Source: Geodermatophilus sp. TF02-6
Lineage (GTDB): Bacteria > Actinomycetota > Actinomycetes > Mycobacteriales > Geodermatophilaceae
Assembly: GCF_003319115.1 (NCBI RefSeq)
Contig: NZ_QOHF01000021.1
Span: forward strand, 1-64,000
DNA length: 64,000 bases
Direction: 5' to 3'
The position numbers and the translations under genes were made by a program. The notes beneath the pieces are model-generated. The model was not told where the DNA came from. It made no database searches and saw only the letters and a list, made by a program, of their open reading frames with translations. This document shows, piece by piece, positions 56,713 to 64,000 of the stretch (positions are counted from its first letter, which is position 1; each line of letters begins with the position of its first letter).

Positions 56713-56718
56713 TAGGGT
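56713..56718 (+). promoter_or_regulatory. candidate -10 box for carbonic anhydrase gene
   Basis: TAGGGT lies 36 bases before the GTG at 56755. No clear -35 box is present. Confidence 0.35.
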
Positions 56719-56754
56719 CCCAGGAGGACCGCAGGACGAGCGACGGAGGTGGAC

Positions 56755-57240
56755 GTGTCCGAGGTCGACCGGATGCTGGCGGCCAACACGGACTGGGCAC
56801 GCCGCTTCCCCGGCTCCAAGGACGTGCGCCCGGCCCGGCGCGTCGCCGTGGTGGCCTGCATGGACTCCCGGATGCCGCTGTTCCAGATGCTCGGCCTGGA
56901 GGTCGGCGACGCGCACGTCATCCGCAACGCCGGCGGCGTCGTCACCGAGGACGTCGTCCGCTCGCTCACCGTCTCCCAGCACGTGCTCGGCACCCGGGAG
57001 ATCCTGCTGGTCCACCACACCCAGTGCGGGCTCCAGGCGACCGACGACACGGCGTTCGCCGACCTGGTGGAGGGGGCGACCGGCCGCCGTCCGCCGTGGG
57101 CCGTCCGCGCGTTCCGGGACGCCGAGGACGACGTCCGCGAGTCGATGCAGCTGATCCGGGAGAGCCCCTACCTGCTCTCCCGGGAGGTCCGCGGCACGGT
57201 CTACGACGTCACGACCGGGGAGCTGCGCGAGGTGCGCTGA
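56755..57240 (+). CDS. beta-class carbonic anhydrase
   Basis: A 161-aa beta-carbonic anhydrase that hydrates CO2. Zinc ligands and the Asp-Arg dyad are visible: Cys35-Met-Asp37-Ser-Arg39 (CMDSR) and His88-Thr-Gln-Cys91. The [11 protein letters not shown] block between them is typical. The protein resembles the compact Rv1284-type actinobacterial form. Start is the GTG at 56755, where GGAGG is well spaced; a GTG at 56749 is possible. Its 3' end meets a palindromic element. Confidence 0.93.
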   Translation: MSEVDRMLAANTDWARRFPGSKDVRPARRVAVVACMDSRMPLFQMLGLEVGDAHVIRNAGGVVTEDVVRSLTVSQHVLGTREILLVHHTQCGLQATDDTAFADLVEGATGRRPPWAVRAFRDAEDDVRESMQLIRESPYLLSREVRGTVYDVTTGELREVR

Positions 57241-57242
57241 CA

Positions 57243-57337
57243 GAGGGACCCCCTGCCCGCCACTCGCAAGCTCGTGGTGGGACCCTGCAGGGGGCCGACG
57301 GCCCCTCTGCAGGGGGTCCTTCCACCTGCAGGGGGCC
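57243..57337. repeat. palindromic element, copy 16 (after carbonic anhydrase)
   Basis: GGACCCCCTGC, CCGCCAC, CTCGCAAGCTC, GTGGTGGG and GACCCTGCAGGGGGCC in order: outer arm, inner arm, loop, inner arm, outer arm. A second partial unit (GCCCCTCTGCAGGGGGTCC) follows directly. Confidence 0.85.
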
Positions 57338-57370
57338 CATCCGGCACAGCGGCGCGGATCCGCCGGCTGG

Positions 57371-57376
57371 TATCGT
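57371..57376 (+). promoter_or_regulatory. candidate -10 box for rplM
   Basis: TATCGT is identical to the -10 of the str promoter and would give a leader of about 110 bases to rplM. No good -35 box is found at 16-18 bases. Confidence 0.4.
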
Positions 57377-57485
57377 GGCCTGCTGGCGCGCGCAGGCCGG
57401 CTGGTGCCCGCGCGCTGCACCGTCTCCCGTGCTCGGTGAGGCGATCCCACCAGCCGCTCCGACGACGACGAGAGGTGACGAGCCC

Positions 57486-57929
57486 GTGCGCACGTACACC
57501 CCCAAGCCCGGCGAGGTCAGCCGGGCCTGGCACGTCATCGACGCCACCGACGTGGTGCTCGGTCGACTCGCCAGCCAGACCGCGATCCTGCTCCGCGGCA
57601 AGCACAAGCCCCAGTACGCCCCGCACGTGGACGTCGGCGACTTCGTCGTCGTCGTCAACGCCGGCAAGGTGGCCCTGACCGGTTCCAAGCGCGACGAGAA
57701 GATGGCCTACCGCCACTCCGGGTACCCCGGTGGCCTCAAGCAGATCCGCGTCGGCGACCAGCTGCGCACCCACCCCGACCGCGTCGTCGAGCGCGCGGTG
57801 AAGGGCATGCTGCCGCACAACAGCCTGGGCCGGCAGATGCTCAGGAAGCTGAAGGTGTACGCCGGGCCCGAGCACCCGCACGCCGCTCAGCAGCCCCAGC
57901 CCTACGAGATCAAGCAGGTGGCGCAGTGA
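57486..57929 (+). CDS. rplM: 50S ribosomal protein L13
   Basis: L13 (147 aa) is an early 50S assembly protein. It has [64 protein letters not shown] and [30 protein letters not shown]. The GTG follows GAGAGGTGACGAGCCC. It is separated from rpsI by a 73-base TGAGCGAGC-type spacer. Confidence 0.98.
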   Translation: MRTYTPKPGEVSRAWHVIDATDVVLGRLASQTAILLRGKHKPQYAPHVDVGDFVVVVNAGKVALTGSKRDEKMAYRHSGYPGGLKQIRVGDQLRTHPDRVVERAVKGMLPHNSLGRQMLRKLKVYAGPEHPHAAQQPQPYEIKQVAQ

Positions 57930-58002
57930 GCGAGCCTGCGAGCTCACCAGTGGACACAGCGGCGTCGGTCACGACGTCGACGAGCGCCAGCGAGGAGACG
58001 AA

Positions 58003-58422
58003 GTGACCTCCGCACTGACCGTGACCGACGCCTCGGGGCGTCCGGTGCAGACCGTCGGCCGGCGCAAGGAGGCCGTGGTCCGCGTGCGGCTGCTGCCCGG
58101 CACCGGCCAGTTCCGGCTCAACGGCCGCACCCTCGAGCAGTACTTCCCGAACAAGGTGCACCAGCAGCTCATCCGCGAGCCGCTGGTGACCGTCGAGCGG
58201 GCCGAGCAGTACGACGTCGTCGGCATCCTCAAGGGCGGCGGCGTGAGCGGCCAGGCCGGCGCGCTGCGCCTGGCGATCGCCCGAGCGCTGGTCGAGGTCG
58301 ACACCGAGGACCGCCCGCCCCTGAAGAAGGCCGGCTTCCTCACCCGCGACGCCCGCGTCACCGAACGCAAGAAGTACGGGTTGAAGAAGGCCCGCAAGGC
58401 GCCGCAGTACTCGAAGCGCTGA
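58003..58422 (+). CDS. rpsI: 30S ribosomal protein S9
   Basis: S9 (139 aa) reaches the P-site tRNA with its basic C-terminus. [34 protein letters not shown] and the tail [27 protein letters not shown] are standard. Start is GTG after GCGAGGAGACGAA. glmM starts 11 bases after the stop and is probably in the same transcript. Confidence 0.98.
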   Translation: MTSALTVTDASGRPVQTVGRRKEAVVRVRLLPGTGQFRLNGRTLEQYFPNKVHQQLIREPLVTVERAEQYDVVGILKGGGVSGQAGALRLAIARALVEVDTEDRPPLKKAGFLTRDARVTERKKYGLKKARKAPQYSKR

Positions 58423-58433
58423 CCGACACGCCC

Positions 58434-59777
58434 GTGGGTCGCCTCTTCGGGACCGACGGCGTCCGGGGTCGGGCCAACGCCGACCTCACGCCGGAGTTGG
58501 CCCTCTCGGTGGCACGTGCCGCCGCTGGCGTGCTCGCCGACCGCGGCGGGACCTCCCGTCCCGTCGCGGTCGTCGGCCGTGACCCCCGCGCCAGCGGGGA
58601 GATGCTCGAGGCCGCCGTGGTGGCCGGCCTGGCCAGCGCCGGTGCGCAGGTGCTGCGGGCCGGGGTGCTGCCCACCCCGGCGATCGCGCACCTGACCGCG
58701 CACACCGGCGCGGACCTGGGCGTGATGATCTCCGCCAGCCACAACCCGATGCCCGACAACGGCATCAAGCTGTTCAGCCGCGGCGGCCACAAGCTGCCCG
58801 ACGCCGTCGAGGCCGCCATCGAGCAGGCCGTGGCCGCCGGCGACTCCGCCGGACCGCGACCGACCGGCGCCGACATCGGCCGGGTCCGCGACCTGCCCGA
58901 CGCCATCGGCACCTACGTCGAGCACCTGCTCTCGACCGTCACCCGGCCGCTGACCGGGCTCACCCTCGTCGTCGACTGCGCCCACGGCGCCGCCGCGGTC
59001 TGTGCGCCTGAGGTGTACCGGCGGGCCGGCGCCACCGTCCACGTCATCGGCGGCGAGCCCGACGGCTGGAACACCAACGACGGCGTCGGCTCGACCCACC
59101 TGCGCCCGCTCGTCGAGGCGGTGCGCGGCTGCGGCGCCGACCTGGGCATCGCGCACGACGGCGACGCCGACCGCTGCCTGGCCGTCACCGCCGCCGGCGA
59201 GCCGGTCGACGGCGACGCGATCCTCGCCGTCTGCGCGCTGGCGCTGCACGAGCGCGGCGGGCTGGCCGGCGACACCGTCGTCGCGACGGTGATGAGCAAC
59301 CTCGGCTTCCACCACACGATGCGCGAGGCCGGCATCGGCGTGCACACCACCGCCGTCGGTGACCGCTACGTGCTGGAGGCGCTGCGCGCCCGGGGCCTGA
59401 GCCTGGGCGGCGAGCAGAGCGGCCACCTCGTCTTCCTCGACCACGCCACCACCGGCGACGGCTTGCTCACCGGCCTGGCGCTGCTGTCCCGGATGGCGGA
59501 GACCGGCAGGTCCCTGGCCGAGCTGGCCTCCGTGGTGCGCCGGCTGCCGCAGATCCTGGTCAACGTGCCGGTGCACGACCGGCTGGCGGTCGTGGAGAGC
59601 GACGAGGTGGCCGCGGCGGTCAACGCCTGCCAGGCCGAGCTGGGCGAGGACGGCCGGGTGCTGCTTCGTCCCTCGGGCACCGAGCAGCTGGTGCGGGTCA
59701 TGGTCGAGGCGCCCACCCAGCAGCAGGCCGACACCATCGCCACCCGGCTGGCCGACGTCGTCGCCTCCTGCGGCTGA
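58434..59777 (+). CDS. glmM: phosphoglucosamine mutase
   Basis: GlmM (447 aa) converts glucosamine-6-phosphate to glucosamine-1-phosphate for peptidoglycan. The phosphoserine is Ser102 in [17 protein letters not shown], the metal-binding loop is [12 protein letters not shown] (about 238-249), the sugar-binding loop [10 protein letters not shown], and the phosphate loop [14 protein letters not shown] near the C-terminus. It opens [12 protein letters not shown]. rpsI-glmM-glmS is a conserved actinobacterial order. Confidence 0.97.
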   Translation: MGRLFGTDGVRGRANADLTPELALSVARAAAGVLADRGGTSRPVAVVGRDPRASGEMLEAAVVAGLASAGAQVLRAGVLPTPAIAHLTAHTGADLGVMISASHNPMPDNGIKLFSRGGHKLPDAVEAAIEQAVAAGDSAGPRPTGADIGRVRDLPDAIGTYVEHLLSTVTRPLTGLTLVVDCAHGAAAVCAPEVYRRAGATVHVIGGEPDGWNTNDGVGSTHLRPLVEAVRGCGADLGIAHDGDADRCLAVTAAGEPVDGDAILAVCALALHERGGLAGDTVVATVMSNLGFHHTMREAGIGVHTTAVGDRYVLEALRARGLSLGGEQSGHLVFLDHATTGDGLLTGLALLSRMAETGRSLAELASVVRRLPQILVNVPVHDRLAVVESDEVAAAVNACQAELGEDGRVLLRPSGTEQLVRVMVEAPTQQQADTIATRLADVVASCG

Positions 59778-59844
59778 GGTCCGAACCGGGGCGGGTGGCG
59801 AGCCTCTCCTCCCGATGGGCGAGGGAGCGGACCGTCCCCGCAGG

Positions 59845-59850
59845 TACCCT
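59845..59850 (+). promoter_or_regulatory. -10 box of glmS (probably leaderless)
   Basis: TACCCT ends 7 bases before the glmS ATG, so transcription would start at or next to the start codon. No glmS-type ribozyme fits in the 80-base gap after glmM. Confidence 0.5.
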
Positions 59851-59857
59851 CGAGCGA

Positions 59858-61720
59858 ATGTGCGGCATCGTGGGATACGTCGGTCCGCAGGACGCCCTGG
59901 ACGTCGTCCTGGAGGGTCTGCGCCGGCTGGAGTACCGGGGGTACGACTCGGCGGGGGTCGCCGTCCTCGCTGACGGGATCCTGGCCACGGCGAAGAAGGC
60001 GGGGAAGCTGGCGAACCTGGAGAAGGTCCTCGCCGAGCACTCCCTGCCCGAGGGGACGACCGGCATCGGGCACACCCGCTGGGCCACCCACGGGGGCCCC
60101 ACCGACCGCAACGCCCACCCCCACCTGTCGGCCGACGGCCGGGTGGCGGTGGTCCACAACGGGATCATCGAGAACTTCGCCGTGCTGCGCGCCGAGTGCG
60201 AGGCGGCCGGCGTCGAGTTCACCTCCGAGACCGACACCGAGGTGGCGGCGCACCTGCTCGCGGCGGCGTACGCCGAGACGCCGCAGGGCCCCGGCCGGCT
60301 GGCCGAGGCGATGCGCCGGGTCAGCCGCCGGCTGGAGGGCGCCTTCACCCTGGTCGCCTCGCACGCCGACGAGCCGGACACCCTCGTCGCCTCCCGCCGC
60401 AACAGCCCGCTGGTGGTCGGCGTCGGCGACGGTGAGTACTTCCTCGGCTCGGACGTCGCCGCGTTCATCGCGCACACCCGCGACGCGCTGGAGCTCGGGC
60501 AGGACCAGGTCGTGGAGATCGACTGCGAGCGCGGGGTCACCGTCACCGACCTCGCCGGCAACCGGGTCGAGCCCACCGCCTACACCGTCGACTGGGACGC
60601 CGCGGCCGCCGAGAAGGGCGGCCACGACTGGTTCATGCTCAAGGAGATCGCCGAGCAGCCGCAGGCGGTCGCCGACACCCTGCTGGGCCGGCTCGGCGAG
60701 GACGGCGGGCTGGTGCTGGACGAGGTGCGGCTGTCCGACCAAGACCTGCGCGACATCGACAAGGTCTTCGTCGTCTCCTGCGGCACCTCCTACCACGCGG
60801 GGCTGATCGCCAAGTACGCCATCGAGCACTGGACCCGCATCCCGGTCGAGGTCGAGGTGGCCAGCGAGTTCCGCTACCGCGACCCGGTGCTCGACCGCTC
60901 CACGCTGGTGGTGGTGATCAGCCAGTCCGGCGAGACGATGGACACGTTGATGGCGCTGCGCCACGCCAAGGACCAGAAGGCCCGCGTGCTGGCGATCTGC
61001 AACGTCAACGGCTCGACCATCCCGCGCGAGTCCGACGCGGTCCTCTACACCCACGCCGGGCCCGAGGTCGCCGTCGCCTCGACCAAGAGCTTCCTGGCCC
61101 AGATCGTGGCCTGCTACCTGGTCGGGCTCTTCCTCGCCCAGGTGCGCGGCATCAAGTACGCCGACGAGGTCGCCGCGATCGTCGCGGACCTGCGCCGGCT
61201 GCCGGACGCCGTCCGCGAGGTGCTGGACCGGATGGAGCCGGTCCGGGAGCTGGGCCGCTCGCTGGCCGACGCGGACACGATCCTGTTCCTCGGCCGGCAC
61301 GTGGCCTTCCCGGTCGCGCTCGAGGGCGCGCTCAAGCTCAAGGAGCTGGCCTACATCCACGCCGAGGGCTTCGCCGCGGGCGAGCTCAAGCACGGCCCGA
61401 TCGCGCTGATCGACCAGGGCACGCCGGTGGTCGTCGTCGTCCCCTCGCCGCGCGCGCGGGAGTCGGTGCACGGCAAGGTGGTCTCCAACATCCAGGAGGT
61501 CCGGGCCCGCGGCGCGCGCACGATCGTCATCGCCGAGGAGGGCGACGAGGACGTCGTCCCGTTCGCCGACCACGTCGTCCGCGTGCCGCGCACGCCGACG
61601 CTGATGGCGCCGATCGTGACGGCCGTGCCGCTGCAGGTGCTCGCCTGCGCGATCGCCGACACCCGCGGCTACGACGTCGACCAGCCCCGCAACCTGGCCA
61701 AGTCGGTCACCGTCGAGTAG
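59858..61720 (+). CDS. glmS: glutamine-fructose-6-phosphate aminotransferase
   Basis: GlmS (620 aa) makes glucosamine-6-phosphate from fructose-6-phosphate and glutamine, supplying GlmM encoded next door. The N-terminal nucleophile Cys2 (MCGIVGYVG) heads the glutaminase domain with GIGHTRWATHG and NGIIEN. Two SIS sugar-isomerase domains follow (SCGTSYHAGLIAKY near 307, LGRHVAFPVALEGALKLKE near 475). It ends NLAKSVTVE. The ATG at 59858 is required by Cys2. Confidence 0.97.
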   Translation: MCGIVGYVGPQDALDVVLEGLRRLEYRGYDSAGVAVLADGILATAKKAGKLANLEKVLAEHSLPEGTTGIGHTRWATHGGPTDRNAHPHLSADGRVAVVHNGIIENFAVLRAECEAAGVEFTSETDTEVAAHLLAAAYAETPQGPGRLAEAMRRVSRRLEGAFTLVASHADEPDTLVASRRNSPLVVGVGDGEYFLGSDVAAFIAHTRDALELGQDQVVEIDCERGVTVTDLAGNRVEPTAYTVDWDAAAAEKGGHDWFMLKEIAEQPQAVADTLLGRLGEDGGLVLDEVRLSDQDLRDIDKVFVVSCGTSYHAGLIAKYAIEHWTRIPVEVEVASEFRYRDPVLDRSTLVVVISQSGETMDTLMALRHAKDQKARVLAICNVNGSTIPRESDAVLYTHAGPEVAVASTKSFLAQIVACYLVGLFLAQVRGIKYADEVAAIVADLRRLPDAVREVLDRMEPVRELGRSLADADTILFLGRHVAFPVALEGALKLKELAYIHAEGFAAGELKHGPIALIDQGTPVVVVVPSPRARESVHGKVVSNIQEVRARGARTIVIAEEGDEDVVPFADHVVRVPRTPTLMAPIVTAVPLQVLACAIADTRGYDVDQPRNLAKSVTVE

Positions 61721-61840
61721 AAGGGCTCTTCTGCCCCCCCGCAGAAGGACCCCGTCCTCCTCACCCCTCGCACGCTCGGGGTGAGCCTCGGAACGGGGCC
61801 TGCGGCGGGGCCCTGCAGAGGGGCCGTTCCAGCACGTCAC
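61720..61840. repeat. palindromic element, copy 17 (after glmS), nested
   Basis: Outer CTTCTGC and GCAGAGG, middle CCCGCAG and CTGCGGC, inner GACCCCGT and ACGGGGCC, innermost TCACCCC and GGGGTGA around TCGCACGCTC. It ends GGGGCCGTTCCAGCACGTCAC and runs straight into the second-family repeat. Confidence 0.85.
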
Positions 61841-61925
61841 GATGATCAGCTGAGCTGGTCATCGTGACGTCCTGGCTCACGGTCGGCGGTGAGCCAGGAA
61901 GCACGAACGTGAGCCAGGACGGCGG
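61838..61925. repeat. second-family palindromic repeat, left flank of the nuclease gene
   Basis: CACGATGA/TCATCGTG hairpin, then GTCCTGGCTCAC and GTGAGCCAGGAA as inverted arms, then a further GTGAGCCAGGAC. A related copy in reverse orientation lies on the other side of the gene (63040-63142). Confidence 0.85.
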
Positions 61926-61948
61926 TCGCCGCCTGATCGCACCGGTGG

Positions 61949-62959
61949 TCAGGCGGCGTCGTCGACGGCGGACCCGGGCTCCGGCGTGCGGACGACGGTG
62001 AACCGCCGGGGGCCGAGCAGCCCGGTGGCGAGCATGGACCTCGTCCGGGCGGCGAGCTCGCCCAGGCGAGGGAGCGACAGGTCCTCCTGAGCCACCCGGA
62101 TGAAGCGGACCCCGAGCTCCCGGACGGCGTCCTCGCGTCGCTTCTCCTCCCAGAGGACCCGTCCGGGATCACGACCACCGTGCGGGTCGAGGTACTTCAC
62201 CTGCCCGTCGAACTCCACCGCGACAGCGGCGTCGTCGAACCAGGCGTCGACCCGCGCCAGGAAGCCCCGGGAACCGTGCAGCTCCACCTGCAGTTCCGGC
62301 CGCGGGAGCCCGGCCGCCAGCAGGGCGAGGCGGCCCCGCGTCTCCAGCGGGGACTCCGCGCGACCGTCCGCGAGGTGCACGGCACGACCCGCCGCACCGA
62401 TGCCGACCCAGTGAGAAGCCGCCAGCACGGCCGAGTGGAGAGCCGCCCGGCTGACGCGCAGGTTCTGCAGTGCGGCGTCCACGGCGACGACGGAGTCGAC
62501 GAGCTCCCACTCGCGTGCACAGTCGATCAGCGTTCGCGCCGGCGTCGTCACCCCGAAGCCGAGGACCGCCCGCAGATCCGCGGGCGGGAGCGCAGCGCGA
62601 GCGACCCGGTATCCGCGGCCGCACCGCCACTGCACCTCGTCGGTGAGGCGCACGTCGCCGTCCACACCGCGTGGCACCTCGAAGCGGTGCACACGCGCCG
62701 CTGAGGAGTGACTGATCGCCGGACCCGGCCCGAGGGAGACCAGGACCGCCACGCAGTCGACGAGGTGGCGCAGACGGGCGTCGCCCCGTGTGTCGGCGAA
62801 CTCGTGTGCGCGCATGTAGACGCCTCGTCGGAGGCGGTGCCAGCGGGCCGCCTTCAGCGCGGCGCGGATCTCGTCGGGACGGTAACCGGCAGCGACAGCC
62901 TCGCGACCGGTGAAGATGCCCAGTCGCCTCCCGGCGATCCGCTCGAGGTCAGGGTGCAC
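61949..62959 (-). CDS. AbiEi-type winged-helix / DUF559 (Vsr-like) nuclease-fold protein
   Basis: About 336 aa from the GTG at 62959; a TTG at 63019 would add 20 residues. The N-terminal 60 residues (IFTGREAVAAGYRPDEIRAALKAARWHRLRRGVYM) are the winged-helix domain shared with AbiEi antitoxins. The C-terminal part has the layout of a Vsr/DUF559 endonuclease fold: ESPLETRGRLALL, then RVDAWFDDAAVAVEFDGQVKY and EEKRREDAVRELGVRFIRVAQEDL, with Asp, Glu and Lys in the usual places. This fusion is frequent in actinobacteria and its function is not established. Here it is flanked by inverted copies of a palindromic repeat. No partner toxin gene is adjacent. Confidence 0.85.
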   Translation of the reverse strand: MHPDLERIAGRRLGIFTGREAVAAGYRPDEIRAALKAARWHRLRRGVYMRAHEFADTRGDARLRHLVDCVAVLVSLGPGPAISHSSAARVHRFEVPRGVDGDVRLTDEVQWRCGRGYRVARAALPPADLRAVLGFGVTTPARTLIDCAREWELVDSVVAVDAALQNLRVSRAALHSAVLAASHWVGIGAAGRAVHLADGRAESPLETRGRLALLAAGLPRPELQVELHGSRGFLARVDAWFDDAAVAVEFDGQVKYLDPHGGRDPGRVLWEEKRREDAVRELGVRFIRVAQEDLSLPRLGELAARTRSMLATGLLGPRRFTVVRTPEPGSAVDDAA

Positions 62960-63010
62960 CTGTGCAGTCTTCGGCCGTCGATCGGCCGCTGCGCCCTGCG
63001 TCGCCGCATC

Positions 63011-63019
63011 TGTGGACAA
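63011..63019. promoter_or_regulatory. single DnaA-box-like site
   Basis: TGTGGACAA is the exact complement of TTGTCCACA, the strongest actinobacterial DnaA-box form. It is alone here and overlaps the possible TTG start of the nuclease gene, so chance is possible. Confidence 0.3.
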
Positions 63020-63039
63020 CGGCGCTCGTCCCCAGGGCC

Positions 63040-63142
63040 GTCCTGACCCGTCGTGCTTCCTGGCTCACCGTCGTGCCTCCTGGGTCACTGTCCACCGTGA
63101 GCCCGGAGGTCCGATGACCAGCCCAGCTGGTCATCCGACCTG
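63040..63142. repeat. second-family palindromic repeat, right flank of the nuclease gene
   Basis: Read in reverse, it shows a GGATGACCA/TGGTCATCG hairpin, CTCCGGGCTCACGGTGGAC, GTGAGCCAGGAAGCACGAC and GTCAGGACGG. It parallels the left copy (61838-61925) in the same order but opposite direction. Confidence 0.85.
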
Positions 63143-63196
63143 CCAGGTCGCCGTCGACGGGGAGCCGGGACGCTGCGGGCAGGGCAGACTGGCGGG

Positions 63197-63586
63197 GTGA
63201 TCATCGGGGTCGGGATCGACGTGGTGCCCGTGGACCGCTTCGCCGAGTCGCTGACCCGCTCCCCCGGCCTGCGCGACCGGCTGTTCACCCCCGCCGAGCA
63301 GCGCACGCCGTCGGGGACGCCGCGCACCGGCGAGTCCCTGGCCGCCCGCTTCGCCGCCAAGGAGGCCGTCGCCAAGGCCCTCGGGTCCCCGGGCGACCTG
63401 CAGTGGCACGACGCCGAGGTGGCCGTCGGGGAGCACGGCCGGCCGCACCTGGAGATCCGGGGCACGGTCGCCGGGCGGGCCGCGCGGCTGGGGGTCACCT
63501 CGTGGCACGTCTCGCTGAGCCACGACGGCGGGATCGCCTCGGCCGTCGTCGTCGCCGAGGGGTTCGTGCGGGGGGGCGAGTCGTGA
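63197..63586 (+). CDS. acpS: holo-[acyl-carrier-protein] synthase
   Basis: AcpS (129 aa) attaches phosphopantetheine from CoA to acyl carrier protein. [18 protein letters not shown] holds the Mg-binding Asp8, and [16 protein letters not shown] holds the second metal ligand Glu. [19 protein letters not shown] ends the domain. GTG start. Its stop overlaps the next gene's GTG (GTGA), so the two are coupled. Confidence 0.96.
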   Translation: MIIGVGIDVVPVDRFAESLTRSPGLRDRLFTPAEQRTPSGTPRTGESLAARFAAKEAVAKALGSPGDLQWHDAEVAVGEHGRPHLEIRGTVAGRAARLGVTSWHVSLSHDGGIASAVVVAEGFVRGGES

Positions 63587-64000
63587 TCGGGCTGTACACG
63601 GCCGACGAGGTGCGCGCCGCGGAGGCGCCGCTGCTGGCCGCCACCCGCGAGGGCACGCTCATGCAGCGGGCCGCCACCGGCCTGGCCACCGTCTGCCTGC
63701 GGCTGCTCGGCCGCGCGTACGGCGTGCGGGTCACCGCGCTGGTCGGCGCGGGCAACAACGGCGGCGACGCGCTGTTCGCCGGCGCGTTCCTCGCCCGCCG
63801 AGGGGCGCGCGTGACCGCCGTCCTGCTCGACCCCGAGCGGGTGCACGCCGCCGGCCTGGCCGCGCTGCGGGCGGCCGGCGGGCGCGGAGCCCCCCCGGGT
63901 GGGGCGGACGGGCTCGACCGCGCCGACCTCGTCCTCGACGGGATCGTCGGCATCGGCGGCGCCGGGGGCCTGCGCCCGCCGGCCGCTGCGCTGGTCGAGC
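63583..64000 (+). CDS. nnrD: NAD(P)H-hydrate epimerase, N-terminal part (cut by window end)
   Basis: The first 139 residues of a YjeF-type enzyme that repairs hydrated NAD(P)[36 protein letters not shown] and the nucleotide-binding [35 protein letters not shown] are characteristic, as is [23 protein letters not shown]. In actinobacteria the epimerase is usually fused to the ADP-dependent dehydratase (bifunctional Nnr), whose part would lie beyond the window. acpS-nnr is a common order. Confidence 0.88.
   Translation, partial: MIGLYTADEVRAAEAPLLAATREGTLMQRAATGLATVCLRLLGRAYGVRVTALVGAGNNGGDALFAGAFLARRGARVTAVLLDPERVHAAGLAALRAAGGRGAPPGGADGLDRADLVLDGIVGIGGAGGLRPPAAALVE

Noticed and set aside
59778-59857. 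glmS ribozyme before glmS
   Set aside because: The gap is only 80 bases, contains the -10 box directly before the ATG, and shows none of the ribozyme core.
61949-63019. A type IV toxin-antitoxin pair
   Set aside because: The winged-helix domain is shared with AbiEi, but no AbiEii-type nucleotidyltransferase toxin gene is adjacent.

Overview
This window is a very high-GC actinobacterial chromosome segment. It holds the complete translation and transcription super-cluster of the order rpmG-hadA-hadB-trnW-secE-nusG-rplKA-rplJL-rpoBC-rpsLG-fusA-tuf-S10-spc-alpha, followed by truA, rplM-rpsI and glmM-glmS-acpS. Frequent GTG/TTG starts, F420-type and 2-oxoacid:ferredoxin enzymes, and the gene order point to Actinobacteria. 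Geodermatophilaceae (Blastococcus, Geodermatophilus or Modestobacter) is my best guess, inferred from overall resemblance and not proven by any single gene.

Layout. 1-5.1 kb: a 93-bp tandem repeat, korB-korA (minus strand), htpX and a YajQ-family gene. 5.1-9.2 kb: tRNA-Tyr, a TadE/TadG-like gene, a cluster of DnaA-box-like motifs, a 29-residue repeat peptide gene (four RGSKWG units), a GGDEF/EAL protein, tRNA-Thr and tRNA-Met. 9.2-17 kb: rpmG, hadA, hadB, an aminotransferase, a truncated reductase-like gene, tRNA-Trp, secE-nusG, rplK-rplA and rplJ-rplL. 17-25 kb: rpoB-rpoC. 25-28 kb: an island of an LLM-class oxidoreductase, a small protein and a chymotrypsin-fold protease. 28-33 kb: rpsL-rpsG-fusA-tuf. 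33-43.5 kb: the S10 and spc operons. 43.7-51.2 kb: secY-adk-map, then infA-rpmJ-rpsM-rpsK-rpsD-rpoA-rplQ. 51.2-57.2 kb: truA, an SDR protein, and molybdenum-cofactor genes (mobA-like, fdhD, mogA, moaC, moeA) with a beta-carbonic anhydrase. 57.5-64 kb: rplM-rpsI, glmM, glmS, an AbiEi/DUF559-type nuclease cassette, acpS and a partial NAD(P)H-hydrate epimerase gene.

Three patterns stand out beyond ordinary housekeeping genes. First, at least seventeen copies of a nested palindromic element sit almost always directly 3' of stop codons. Their arms change in a compensating way around a conserved CTCGCAAGCTC-like loop; some copies are nested inside others, one coincides exactly with the truncation of a gene, and one supplies the end of truA. 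Second, a different palindromic repeat flanks the AbiEi/DUF559 gene in inverted orientation, like the ends of a cassette, with a solo copy after rpoC. Third, the tiny RGSKWG-repeat peptide has a strong ribosome binding site and its own terminator hairpin, and its repeat units differ only at synonymous positions, which argues that the peptide itself is under selection. All coordinates, hairpins and motifs were read by eye; no database search or folding program was run.
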